From an uncultured bacterium (GTDB lineage Bacteria > Bacillota > Clostridia > Lachnospirales > Lachnospiraceae), in contig CAMGRE010000055.1 in assembly GCA_946061355.1 (NCBI GenBank), positions 1 to 12,396 of the forward strand: a stretch of DNA of 12,396 nt. The letters run 5' to 3'. This document shows positions 1 through 5,659 of the stretch, piece by piece. How positions within the stretch are numbered: position 1 is the stretch's first letter; every line of letters starts with the position of its first letter. Position numbers and translations under genes: made by a program. Under the pieces are notes generated by a model that worked only from the letters and a program-made list of their open reading frames with translations, was not told the DNA's origin and ran no database searches.

Positions 1-1020
1 GCTCTTTGTATATTCCCACATCGTATATTTGTAAGGATAATCCGGCGTATCCGCCTCCTGGGACAGCCACACATCATAACCGATCAGTCTGGACAGATCA
101 AGTTTGCGGATCATCCACTCCTTGTCCCCATAAATCATCGGCTTGAATCCTGCCGCTTTAATCTCCTCAAGAAATGCCGTCGCCACCTTTGTCTTATCAT
201 CCTTTGACAATCCCTGTACACGCGCCGTATCGTTCTTGACATACTCCATGTCAAACACGACCGGATAAACGATGGAGAATCCCTGAAGCCCTTCAATAAC
301 GCGGTACGCTTCCTCTCTTGCTTCGTCCTCAGTCACTGCCTGTGAAAAAAAGGTAACGCCGATATCCATCCCGGCCTCCGTCGCCTTGTTCACATTCTCA
401 TAAAACATCTCATCCGCCATCACATTGCCGCTGCCATACCCTCTGGAGCCGAGACGGATCATGGCAAAATCCACTCCCGCCTTCTTCAGCTTCTTGAAAT
501 TGATGTCCCCGTCATCCGCACTGACGCGCACACCTACACTCGATACTTTCTCGCTGTCCTCATAATACTTCATGATCGGATACTGGTAAACGAGTCCCGA
601 CAGATCATATGTATTCTTGGTCAGATACGGGTTGATACTGACCCATTCCTCCGTTCCATCCTCCGCAACGAGCTTCGTGTGCTTCCCGTCTGTCGAAGGA
701 TCCGGTTCTGTTTCCGTCTCCTCCGTTTCCTCTGCTTCCTTCCCGGACTCCGGCCGGTTCTCCTCATCATACATATGCCAGAAATCCAGATCGTCACTGG
801 TGAGGGTACTTCCGGAGATCAGCGGATCATGCTTCTCCTCCGTCTCTGCCGCACTTTCCGTCTCCTGCAGTGCAGCCTGCGCGCTCTGCCGGTTTGGCGG
901 TTTCCTGTTGGCGAGAATAACGGCTCCGAACACGGTAACCACAAACAGCACAACGCCTACTGCCATATAAATCATGGGAAGCCCTGAATTATTGTCATCA
1001 AAATCATCTGAAAAACGCAT
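1..1020 (-). CDS. Membrane-anchored GH25 lysozyme-like protein (3' end cut by window edge)
   Basis: A frame of 340 codons is open from ATG at 1020 to the window edge. A probable AGGGG ribosome site lies 7 bases upstream. Residues 1-13 are acidic, 14-37 form one hydrophobic membrane segment, and about 45-115 are a Glu/Thr/Ser-rich linker. From about residue 160 the protein resembles glycoside hydrolase family 25, muramidases that cut the MurNAc-GlcNAc bond of peptidoglycan. Visible motifs are FAMIRLGSRGYG (about 185-196), TFFSQA, the DxE pair in FDMEY (D257, E259), DVWLSQE and MWEYT near the edge. By comparison with the family only about 15-25 residues are missing. The first family motif, normally GxDVS, reads GVRVS (R165), so activity is uncertain. 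The gene diverges from apbE across 97 bases. GH25 membership is confident; a working lysozyme is not. Confidence 0.85.
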   Translation of the reverse strand, partial: MRFSDDFDDNNSGLPMIYMAVGVVLFVVTVFGAVILANRKPPNRQSAQAALQETESAAETEEKHDPLISGSTLTSDDLDFWHMYDEENRPESGKEAEETEETETEPDPSTDGKHTKLVAEDGTEEWVSINPYLTKNTYDLSGLVYQYPIMKYYEDSEKVSSVGVRVSADDGDINFKKLKKAGVDFAMIRLGSRGYGSGNVMADEMFYENVNKATEAGMDIGVTFFSQAVTEDEAREEAYRVIEGLQGFSIVYPVVFDMEYVKNDTARVQGLSKDDKTKVATAFLEEIKAAGFKPMIYGDKEWMIRKLDLSRLIGYDVWLSQEADTPDYPYKYTMWEYTKS

Positions 1021-1040
1021 TTTCCTGCCCCTGATAAAAA

Positions 1041-1093
1041 AATGTGGTATCATATAACTTGAACTTTCAATTTATGATATATGATATCACATT
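1041..1093. promoter_or_regulatory. Inverted repeat and candidate back-to-back promoters between gh25 and apbE
   Basis: Arms 1041-1055 and 1079-1093 are inverted copies with 14 of 15 positions matching, separated by 23 bases. Each arm contains TATGAT read outward: 1080-1085 toward apbE and 1049-1054 toward the GH25 gene. Used as -10 boxes, these would give leaders of about 20-26 bases that still hold each gene's ribosome site. The -35 elements would overlap in the middle; TTGAAC at 1059-1064 is only 15 bases from its -10, so they are poor. The central TTGAACTTTCAA is itself nearly palindromic, and ATGATAT is tandemly repeated at 1074-1087. The repeat is directly visible. Promoter activity and a shared operator role are inferred. 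Confidence 0.45.
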
Positions 1094-1117
1094 TTCCCCA
1101 CGAAAGGAACGCTTTTT

Positions 1118-2224
1118 ATGACGGAACAGACATCTCACACCTCATCCTTATCCCACAGGATCATCATGTGTCTGGCACTTATCTGCCTGTTTGCCGGCTG
1201 CTGTCTGTTTGCAGTCACCCGGCCGTCCGGCACACACAGCCTGCCCGTGAGCGGAACACAGTTCTGCTTTGACACCGTCGTCACTGTCACGCTCGAGGAC
1301 GGCGACGGCCTGACGCCCGACCGCGCAGATCAGCTGTTAACGCAATGCTTTGCACTCTGTCAGACATACGAGAACATGCTGAGCCGCACCAGAGAAGGAA
1401 GCGATGTGTGGCGGATCAATCACAGCGGCGGCAAACCTGTACAAGTGTCTGACGATACGCTGTCGGTCATCCGGACTGCACTCAAATACAGCCGTCTTAC
1501 GGACGGAATGCTGGATATCACGATCGCTCCGGCGAAGGATCTGTGGGATTTCACACCGGAGGGCACACATACACTCCCAACGGATGACTCTTTGGAGGAA
1601 GCCCTTTCCCATGTGGATTACCGCAATCTTATCGTGGAAAATAACACTGTAATGCTGTCAGATCCGCAAGCCGCCATCGACCTCGGCTGTATCGCCAAGG
1701 GCTATATCGCAGACCGGCTGAAGGAGTATCTGGTGAGCGAAGGCGTCACCAGCGCAATCTTAAATCTCGGCGGGAATGTGCTCACAATCGGCGAAAAGCC
1801 CTCCGGTGAACCCTTTGTATTAGGCATCCGGCGCCCTTTTGCGGACAGTAATGATTCCATCGCCGCCATCGAGACAAGCGGCCGATCCCTTGTCTCCTCC
1901 GGTGTCTATGAGCGGTATTTTGTATTAAACGGCAGGCGCTACCATCATCTGCTGAATCCGAACACCGGCATGCCGCAGGAGAATCATCTGCTCAGCGTGA
2001 CGATCCTGTCCGACTCCTCCACCGACGGTGACGCGCTCAGCACGGTATGCTTCCTGCTCGGACCGGAAAAGGGACTGGAACTCATTGAGACTCTGCCGGA
2101 TACGGAAGCCGTCTTTATCACGGATGATTATGAGCTTTATTTAAGCAGCGGTCTGCGCTGCGTCACAAAATCCGAAGGCGTCATACCGGTATTCTGCGAG
2201 AACGCCCGCAGAAATGTGGAATAG
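1118..2224 (+). CDS. apbE: FAD:protein FMN transferase (ApbE family)
   Basis: 368 residues, close to the usual ApbE length. The family uses FAD and Mg2+ to attach FMN covalently to a Ser/Thr of extracytoplasmic redox proteins such as Rnf or Nqr subunits and FMN-binding domains. The N-terminus has a hydrophobic stretch (15-33) with a possible lipobox LFAGC (Cys28). Phe at -3 is atypical, so a plain membrane anchor is also possible. Motifs in order are LSR...SDVWRIN (88-101), DLGCIAKGYIAD (188-199), LNLGGN (215-220), YHHLLNPNTGMP (275-286) and the metal-site region TDGDALSTV (302-310). The ATG at 1118 follows AAGGAA at 1104-1109. The last 29 codons run opposite the end of araC, and the final 20 or so residues lie beyond the usual family end. 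No candidate flavinylated substrate is encoded in the window. Confidence 0.93.
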   Translation: MTEQTSHTSSLSHRIIMCLALICLFAGCCLFAVTRPSGTHSLPVSGTQFCFDTVVTVTLEDGDGLTPDRADQLLTQCFALCQTYENMLSRTREGSDVWRINHSGGKPVQVSDDTLSVIRTALKYSRLTDGMLDITIAPAKDLWDFTPEGTHTLPTDDSLEEALSHVDYRNLIVENNTVMLSDPQAAIDLGCIAKGYIADRLKEYLVSEGVTSAILNLGGNVLTIGEKPSGEPFVLGIRRPFADSNDSIAAIETSGRSLVSSGVYERYFVLNGRRYHHLLNPNTGMPQENHLLSVTILSDSSTDGDALSTVCFLLGPEKGLELIETLPDTEAVFITDDYELYLSSGLRCVTKSEGVIPVFCENARRNVE

Positions 2225-3000
2225 TCGCCATATCCGCACTCTTCACTGACTTTCACTACCGGAATGCCCTTAAGCAGTTTTTCCTTTGCCAGAATCATTC
2301 TCTTCTCCGTGAGATACCTGTGGATCGTATAACCCGTCTCTTTCTTGAAGGTGCGCATCAGATGATACTTACTCACATAAAAGGTATCTGCAAGTCTCTC
2401 CCCGCTGATCTCTTCGGCGAGATGATCATTGATATAGTTCAGGATCTCAACAATTTTCTGATTGTACACCGCTTCAGGACTGATCTCTCTGAATTTCTGA
2501 CCGCTCTCAACAATTCTGTTGATCTCAAGCATAAATGTCAGAAACAAAAGCTGCATCTCCAGTTTATACCCGTACTGCTTCCCGGCGCCGCACTGCTCCA
2601 GGCGAAGCAGCGTCCGCTCCGCGTCCGCGCGGACAGCCTCAGGGAGCCTCAGGACATAAGACTTTTCCGTTTCCGCTCTCTCAAAGCAAAGAGACGGATC
2701 ATACTGCGGCGCGTTGTACCGCCTCAGATATTCCGTGGAGATATAGAGAATACTCCGCTCATAAGGCACCTGATTGTCGATCACCGGTCTATGGATCTGG
2801 CCGTGCCCGACAAGCACGATATCTCCGGGCTTCAGTTCATAGTAACACCCCTCGATCATGTAATTTACCTTCCCGCCCCAGAACACAATGATCTTGTCAA
2901 AATCATGGTAATGAAGGCTCATCTCTCCCGACACATTGTCGCGCAGATGAAACACACGAAACGGCTCTTTCAGGTATCCCGCTTTCTCATAATTTTCCAT
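2137..3000 (-). CDS. AraC-family transcriptional regulator with cupin sensor domain
   Basis: 287 residues in the standard two-domain layout. Residues about 15-90 look like an AraC-type cupin ligand-binding domain (LHYHDF at 29-34, LKPGDIVLVGHGQIH at 56-70). Residues about 185-283 form the double helix-turn-helix: first HTH about 196-225 (ISGERLADTFYVSKYHLMRTFKK), second about 245-275 ending in the family-typical TGMTPSDF. The ATG at 3000 is set by AAGGAAGG six bases upstream. Such proteins usually activate neighbouring genes in response to a small ligand, often a sugar; the ligand and targets cannot be read from sequence. It is divergent from the small gene at 3178 and convergent with apbE. 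Its last 29 codons overlap apbE antisense, and these include the second HTH recognition region, so the overlap constrains a functional part of the protein. Confidence 0.93.
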   Translation of the reverse strand: MENYEKAGYLKEPFRVFHLRDNVSGEMSLHYHDFDKIIVFWGGKVNYMIEGCYYELKPGDIVLVGHGQIHRPVIDNQVPYERSILYISTEYLRRYNAPQYDPSLCFERAETEKSYVLRLPEAVRADAERTLLRLEQCGAGKQYGYKLEMQLLFLTFMLEINRIVESGQKFREISPEAVYNQKIVEILNYINDHLAEEISGERLADTFYVSKYHLMRTFKKETGYTIHRYLTEKRMILAKEKLLKGIPVVKVSEECGYGDYSTFLRAFSQNTGMTPSDFVTQRRPLLK

Positions 3001-3101
3001 TTATTACCTTCCTTATCACATTATATATCCACAATCCTGCTCTATTCTTTTCTTCGTTCTGCATTCTTATATCCCTATCATTTCACAAAGCCGCACTTTT
3101 T

Positions 3102-3120
3102 GCAATATATATGGCAATAT
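3102..3120. repeat. Short direct repeat GCAATAT x2 in the araC/small-gene divergent gap
   Basis: Identical heptamers GCAATAT occur at 3102-3108 and 3114-3120, 12 bases start to start. They lie in the AT-rich 177-base region separating araC (minus) from the small plus-strand gene. AraC-family proteins often bind direct half-sites near their own gene, but their spacing is usually about two helical turns rather than 12 bases. The repeat is seen; a binding role is a weak guess, since AT-rich DNA yields such repeats by chance. Confidence 0.3.
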
Positions 3121-3130
3121 TTCTTATTTT

Positions 3131-3171
3131 TATGATTTAAAATGCCTGTTATAGTAGAATCATAAGGAGGG
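3131..3171 (+). promoter_or_regulatory. Candidate -10 boxes and strong ribosome site for the small gene at 3178
   Basis: The Shine-Dalgarno sequence AAGGAGGG (3164-3171) sits six bases before the ATG at 3178 and is nearly a perfect match to the anti-SD sequence, so it decides strand and start. Upstream, TATGAT (3131-3136) and TATAGT (3150-3155) could each be a -10 box, but neither has a convincing -35 at 16-18 bases. Dependence on an activator such as the neighbouring AraC protein would fit a weak -35, but that is inference. The ribosome site is solid; the promoter assignment is tentative. Confidence 0.4.
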
Positions 3172-3177
3172 AATGTT

Positions 3178-3483
3178 ATGGAACTGATCTTCAAGAAATA
3201 TCACACCAGAGATGACGACACCGAACTGAATTATCTGATCTTTGATCCTTCCATGAATTCCGGACAGCTCACAAAAGAACTGAGGCAGTCCATCTCCTGC
3301 AGAAATTTCGGTCAGAATTACGCCAGACTGCTCATGGGGCCGATCTGGAAAGGCCAAAAAATGACCGCCAGAGTGTTTACCTCTGACGGTGATGAGATTC
3401 CTTATGATGATACCGACCTGCAGATCCTCAGATCCTGTATGTCCCACGGGAAATCGTGCGGCACGGTGTATCTGTTCTGCTAA
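3178..3483 (+). CDS. Small hypothetical protein, unrecognised family
   Basis: 101 residues, soluble, with no signal peptide or membrane segment. I do not recognise the family. Its reality rests on the excellent SD AAGGAGGG six bases before the ATG, on filling the gap between two confident genes, and on a protein-like composition. An acidic start (TRDDDTELNYLIFDP, 10-24) is followed by a basic, amphipathic middle (QLTKELRQSISCRNFGQNYARLL, about 30-52). Next comes a segment that could be beta strands (MTARVFTSDGDEIPYDD), and the end has three cysteines (SCMSHGKSCGTVYLFC). The cysteines at 87, 94 and 101 are seven apart, which may be chance. It is divergent from araC and overlaps the yitT stop codon by 4 bases. 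The araC link suggests shared or AraC-controlled regulation, but no function should be assigned. The opposite-strand frame over 3160-3447 is judged a shadow. Confidence 0.75.
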   Translation: MELIFKKYHTRDDDTELNYLIFDPSMNSGQLTKELRQSISCRNFGQNYARLLMGPIWKGQKMTARVFTSDGDEIPYDDTDLQILRSCMSHGKSCGTVYLFC

Positions 3484-4370
3484 AGTCTGTCTGCAAATAT
3501 ACTCTTATAGCCTTCCCCGAAAATCTCGGTTGCGCTTGTCACGATCATAAAAGCACGCGGGTCCTCTTCCTTAACAACTTCTTCTATCTTGGGGGCCTGC
3601 TGTTTTTTTGTCACGCACATGATCACTTTCTTGTCACGGCTGCTGTACCCGCCCTCGCCACGCAGATACGTAACGCCTATGTCTATCTCTTCCAACAGTC
3701 TTCCCGCAATCTCTTCATGGCTGTCGCTGATGATATAGATCAGTTTTGCCTCATCCCTGCCGTAGAGCACCACATCCATGACGACCGACATGACGATAAC
3801 GGCAATCATGGCATACAGTACCACATCAATATTCCTAAAAACCAGACCGGAGCTCATCACGATGACTACATCGGTCAAAAAGAACAGCGCACCTGTCCGC
3901 AGATGCGGATACGACAATCGCAGCACCTTGACGATAATGTCCGTCCCGCCCGTTGTTGCACCCTGTCTGAAAATGATCCCGAGCGCCAGCGCCACAAGTG
4001 TGCCGCCCGTCAGGCAGGCAAGCATCGGCTCCTCTGTCAGAGCGCCGACCGGCGCCATCAGATCCGTCGCTGCAGAAACCGCCAGAACCGCGTATCCTGT
4101 GGACAGGATAAACTTCCATCCAAATTTCCAAAGTCCCAGAAGGATCAACGGAATGTTGATGAGAAAGATCATCGTTCCCGTGGGAACACCGGTCAGCCGG
4201 TTCACAATGATGGCGATTCCCGTCACACCGCCGGGCGCCAGATTATTGGGATCCAGAAACAGACTGACGCCCGCCGCATAGACGACTGACGCCAAGGTAA
4301 TGATACAATATTTTCTGATTCCCCGCTTGATGCGCGCTATTCCTATTCCTGTCCCTGAAACATTCTTCAC
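3480..4370 (-). CDS. YitT family membrane protein (YitT_membrane + DUF2179)
   Basis: 296 residues, the usual family length. The N-terminal half has about six hydrophobic segments (approximately 22-40, 48-60/66-82, 88-104, 116-134, 160-176, 183-203). It carries the family-typical LFLDPNNLAPGGVTG (37-51) and FRQGATTGGTDII (134-146). A soluble DUF2179 domain (about 208-290) includes GVTYLRGEGGYS and PRAFMIVTSATEIFGEGY. The start is a GTG at 4370: GAGGAA lies six bases upstream, and a start at the nearby ATG-like triplet (4363) would be out of frame. YitT proteins are widespread in Bacillota and their transport substrate is not established; DUF2179 is thought to be a regulatory cytoplasmic domain. 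The gene lies 51 bases after ilvA on the same strand and may be the last gene of that transcript. Its TAG shares four bases (3480-3483) with the end of the convergent small gene. Confidence 0.92.
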   Translation of the reverse strand: MKNVSGTGIGIARIKRGIRKYCIITLASVVYAAGVSLFLDPNNLAPGGVTGIAIIVNRLTGVPTGTMIFLINIPLILLGLWKFGWKFILSTGYAVLAVSAATDLMAPVGALTEEPMLACLTGGTLVALALGIIFRQGATTGGTDIIVKVLRLSYPHLRTGALFFLTDVVIVMSSGLVFRNIDVVLYAMIAVIVMSVVMDVVLYGRDEAKLIYIISDSHEEIAGRLLEEIDIGVTYLRGEGGYSSRDKKVIMCVTKKQQAPKIEEVVKEEDPRAFMIVTSATEIFGEGYKSIFADRL

Positions 4371-4396
4371 AATAAGTTCCTCACATTAAGCGTGTC

Positions 4397-4416
4397 CGTT
4401 CTCCGCCCCGGAGACG
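4397..4416 (-). other. Short GC-rich hairpin between ilvA and yitT
   Basis: The 51-base ilvA-yitT gap contains complementary segments CTCC (4401-4404) and GGAG (4410-4413) around a 5-base loop. The stem extends outward to CGT/ACG if one T is bulged, giving about 7 pairs. No T-tract follows on the minus strand, so it does not qualify as a standard intrinsic terminator. It could slow or partly attenuate readthrough into yitT or protect an ilvA 3' end. Its significance is uncertain. Confidence 0.3.
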
Positions 4417-4421
4417 CCTCA

Positions 4422-5645
4422 TCAGATGCTTGTCGCAACCAACTTCGGCTGATACTTCTCCTGCTCCAGCGCCGCGATGATCTGCTGCTTATGCTCCGTT
4501 CCGAATGCCTCCAGCGTGATTCGCAACTCCACTGCCGCGCTCCGGTTGGTGGAAACAAACTGATTGTGCTCCAGCTTGATCACATTGCCGCTCTCCTTCG
4601 CGATCACGGCCGCCACTCTGGATAGCTCGCCCGGCTTATCCGGCAGAAGCACCGATACCGTAAAGATACGGTCTCTGAAGATCAGTCCCTGCTGTACCAC
4701 AGAGGACATTGTGATGATATCCATGTTTCCGCCGCTTAAGATTGACACGATTTTCTTGTTTTTTACATTTAAATGTTTGAGCGCCGCCACTGTGAGCAGA
4801 CCGGAATTTTCCACGACCATCTTGTGGTTCTCCACCATGTCGAGGAACGATACGACCAATTCCTTATCCTCCACAGTGATGATGTCATCCAGATTCTTCT
4901 GGATATAAGGGAAGATCTTCTCTCCCGGCGTCTTCACCGCCGTACCGTCAGCGATGGTATTGACTCCCTTCAGCGTCGTCACTTTGCCTTTCTTAATGGA
5001 TTCCTGCATACAATTGGCTCCCGCAGGCTCCACACCGATCACTTTGATCTTGGGATTTAACAATTTGGCCAGAGTGGACACGCCCGTTGCCAGTCCGCCG
5101 CCTCCGATGGGTACAAGAATGATGTCAACCAATGGCAGTTCCTTAAAGATTTCCATGGCGATCGTTCCCTGTCCCGTCGCTACCGCCTCATCATCAAAAG
5201 GATGAATAAACGTATATCCGTTCTGCTCCGCGAGTTCATATGCATGGGCACATGCCTCATCATACACATCGCCATGAAGCACGACCTGTGCTCCGTAGCT
5301 CTTGGTGCGCGTCACTTTCATCAGAGGTGTCGTCGTGGGCATCACGATCGCCGCCCTGGCGCCATAGCATTTCGCCGCATACGCCACACCCTGTGCATGG
5401 TTGCCCGCGGAAGCGGTGATCAGCCCCTTCTGCCGCTCCTCATCCGTCAGCGTGCTCATCTTATAATAGGCGCCTCGCACCTTATATGCCCCTGTGAACT
5501 GCATATTCTCCGGCTTCAGGTACACCTTGTTTCCGGTCTGGCTGCTCAGATAATCACTGTACACAAGCTTTGTCTCCAGCGTTACCCTCTTGACAACCTC
5601 GGACGCCTCCTCAAAGGCTTCCAGCGTCAGCATCTTCTTCTCCAT
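4422..5645 (-). CDS. ilvA: Threonine ammonia-lyase (threonine dehydratase) with C-terminal ACT domain
   Basis: 407 residues. PLP-dependent deamination of L-threonine to 2-oxobutanoate and ammonia, either the first step toward isoleucine or a catabolic route. The PLP Schiff-base lysine is K55 in GAYKVRGA, in the fold-type II (tryptophan synthase beta) fold. Substrate loop SAGNHAQG is at 79-86, the phosphate-binding glycine loop IGGGGL at 180-185, and SGGN at 304-307. A single ACT domain follows at about 327-403 (TVSVLLPDKPGELSRVAAVI...). This matches the roughly 400-residue form with one ACT domain, not the longer E. coli IlvA with two regulatory repeats. The ACT domain implies allosteric control by an amino acid, probably isoleucine or valine (inferred). 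Its ATG shares one base with the ftsY stop, and its ribosome site lies inside ftsY, so translation is likely coupled. No isoleucine gene neighbours it, so a catabolic role (tdcB-like) is equally possible. Confidence 0.95.
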   Translation of the reverse strand: MEKKMLTLEAFEEASEVVKRVTLETKLVYSDYLSSQTGNKVYLKPENMQFTGAYKVRGAYYKMSTLTDEERQKGLITASAGNHAQGVAYAAKCYGARAAIVMPTTTPLMKVTRTKSYGAQVVLHGDVYDEACAHAYELAEQNGYTFIHPFDDEAVATGQGTIAMEIFKELPLVDIILVPIGGGGLATGVSTLAKLLNPKIKVIGVEPAGANCMQESIKKGKVTTLKGVNTIADGTAVKTPGEKIFPYIQKNLDDIITVEDKELVVSFLDMVENHKMVVENSGLLTVAALKHLNVKNKKIVSILSGGNMDIITMSSVVQQGLIFRDRIFTVSVLLPDKPGELSRVAAVIAKESGNVIKLEHNQFVSTNRSAAVELRITLEAFGTEHKQQIIAALEQEKYQPKLVATSI

Positions 5646-5659
5646 TAGTTTTCTCCTTT
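5643..5659 (-). promoter_or_regulatory. ilvA ribosome site inside ftsY, TAATG stop/start overlap
   Basis: Read on the minus strand, AAAGGAG (5659-5653) lies in the last codons of ftsY, seven bases before the ilvA ATG. The ftsY stop and ilvA start overlap as TAATG (5647-5643). This arrangement typically causes translational coupling by terminating ribosomes. It leaves no room for a separate leader, T-box or promoter immediately before ilvA. Confidence 0.8.

Noticed and set aside
3020..3025. Perfect TATAAT on the minus strand just upstream of araC
   Set aside because: A start 7 bases downstream would fall in the ribosome site itself, and there is no -35 match at 16-18 bases. The araC promoter is left unassigned.
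2320..3135. 271-codon plus-strand frame opposite araC
   Set aside because: It mirrors a clear AraC protein, has no supporting ribosome site, and shows no family features.
3160..3447. 95-codon minus-strand frame opposite the small orphan gene
   Set aside because: The plus-strand gene has a near-perfect SD at the right spacing. The minus frame would start inside the coding region without comparable support.
3456..4289. 277-codon plus-strand frame opposite the YitT gene
   Set aside because: The YitT reading has membrane segments and DUF2179 motifs. This frame is His/Arg/Gln-rich antisense with no domain.
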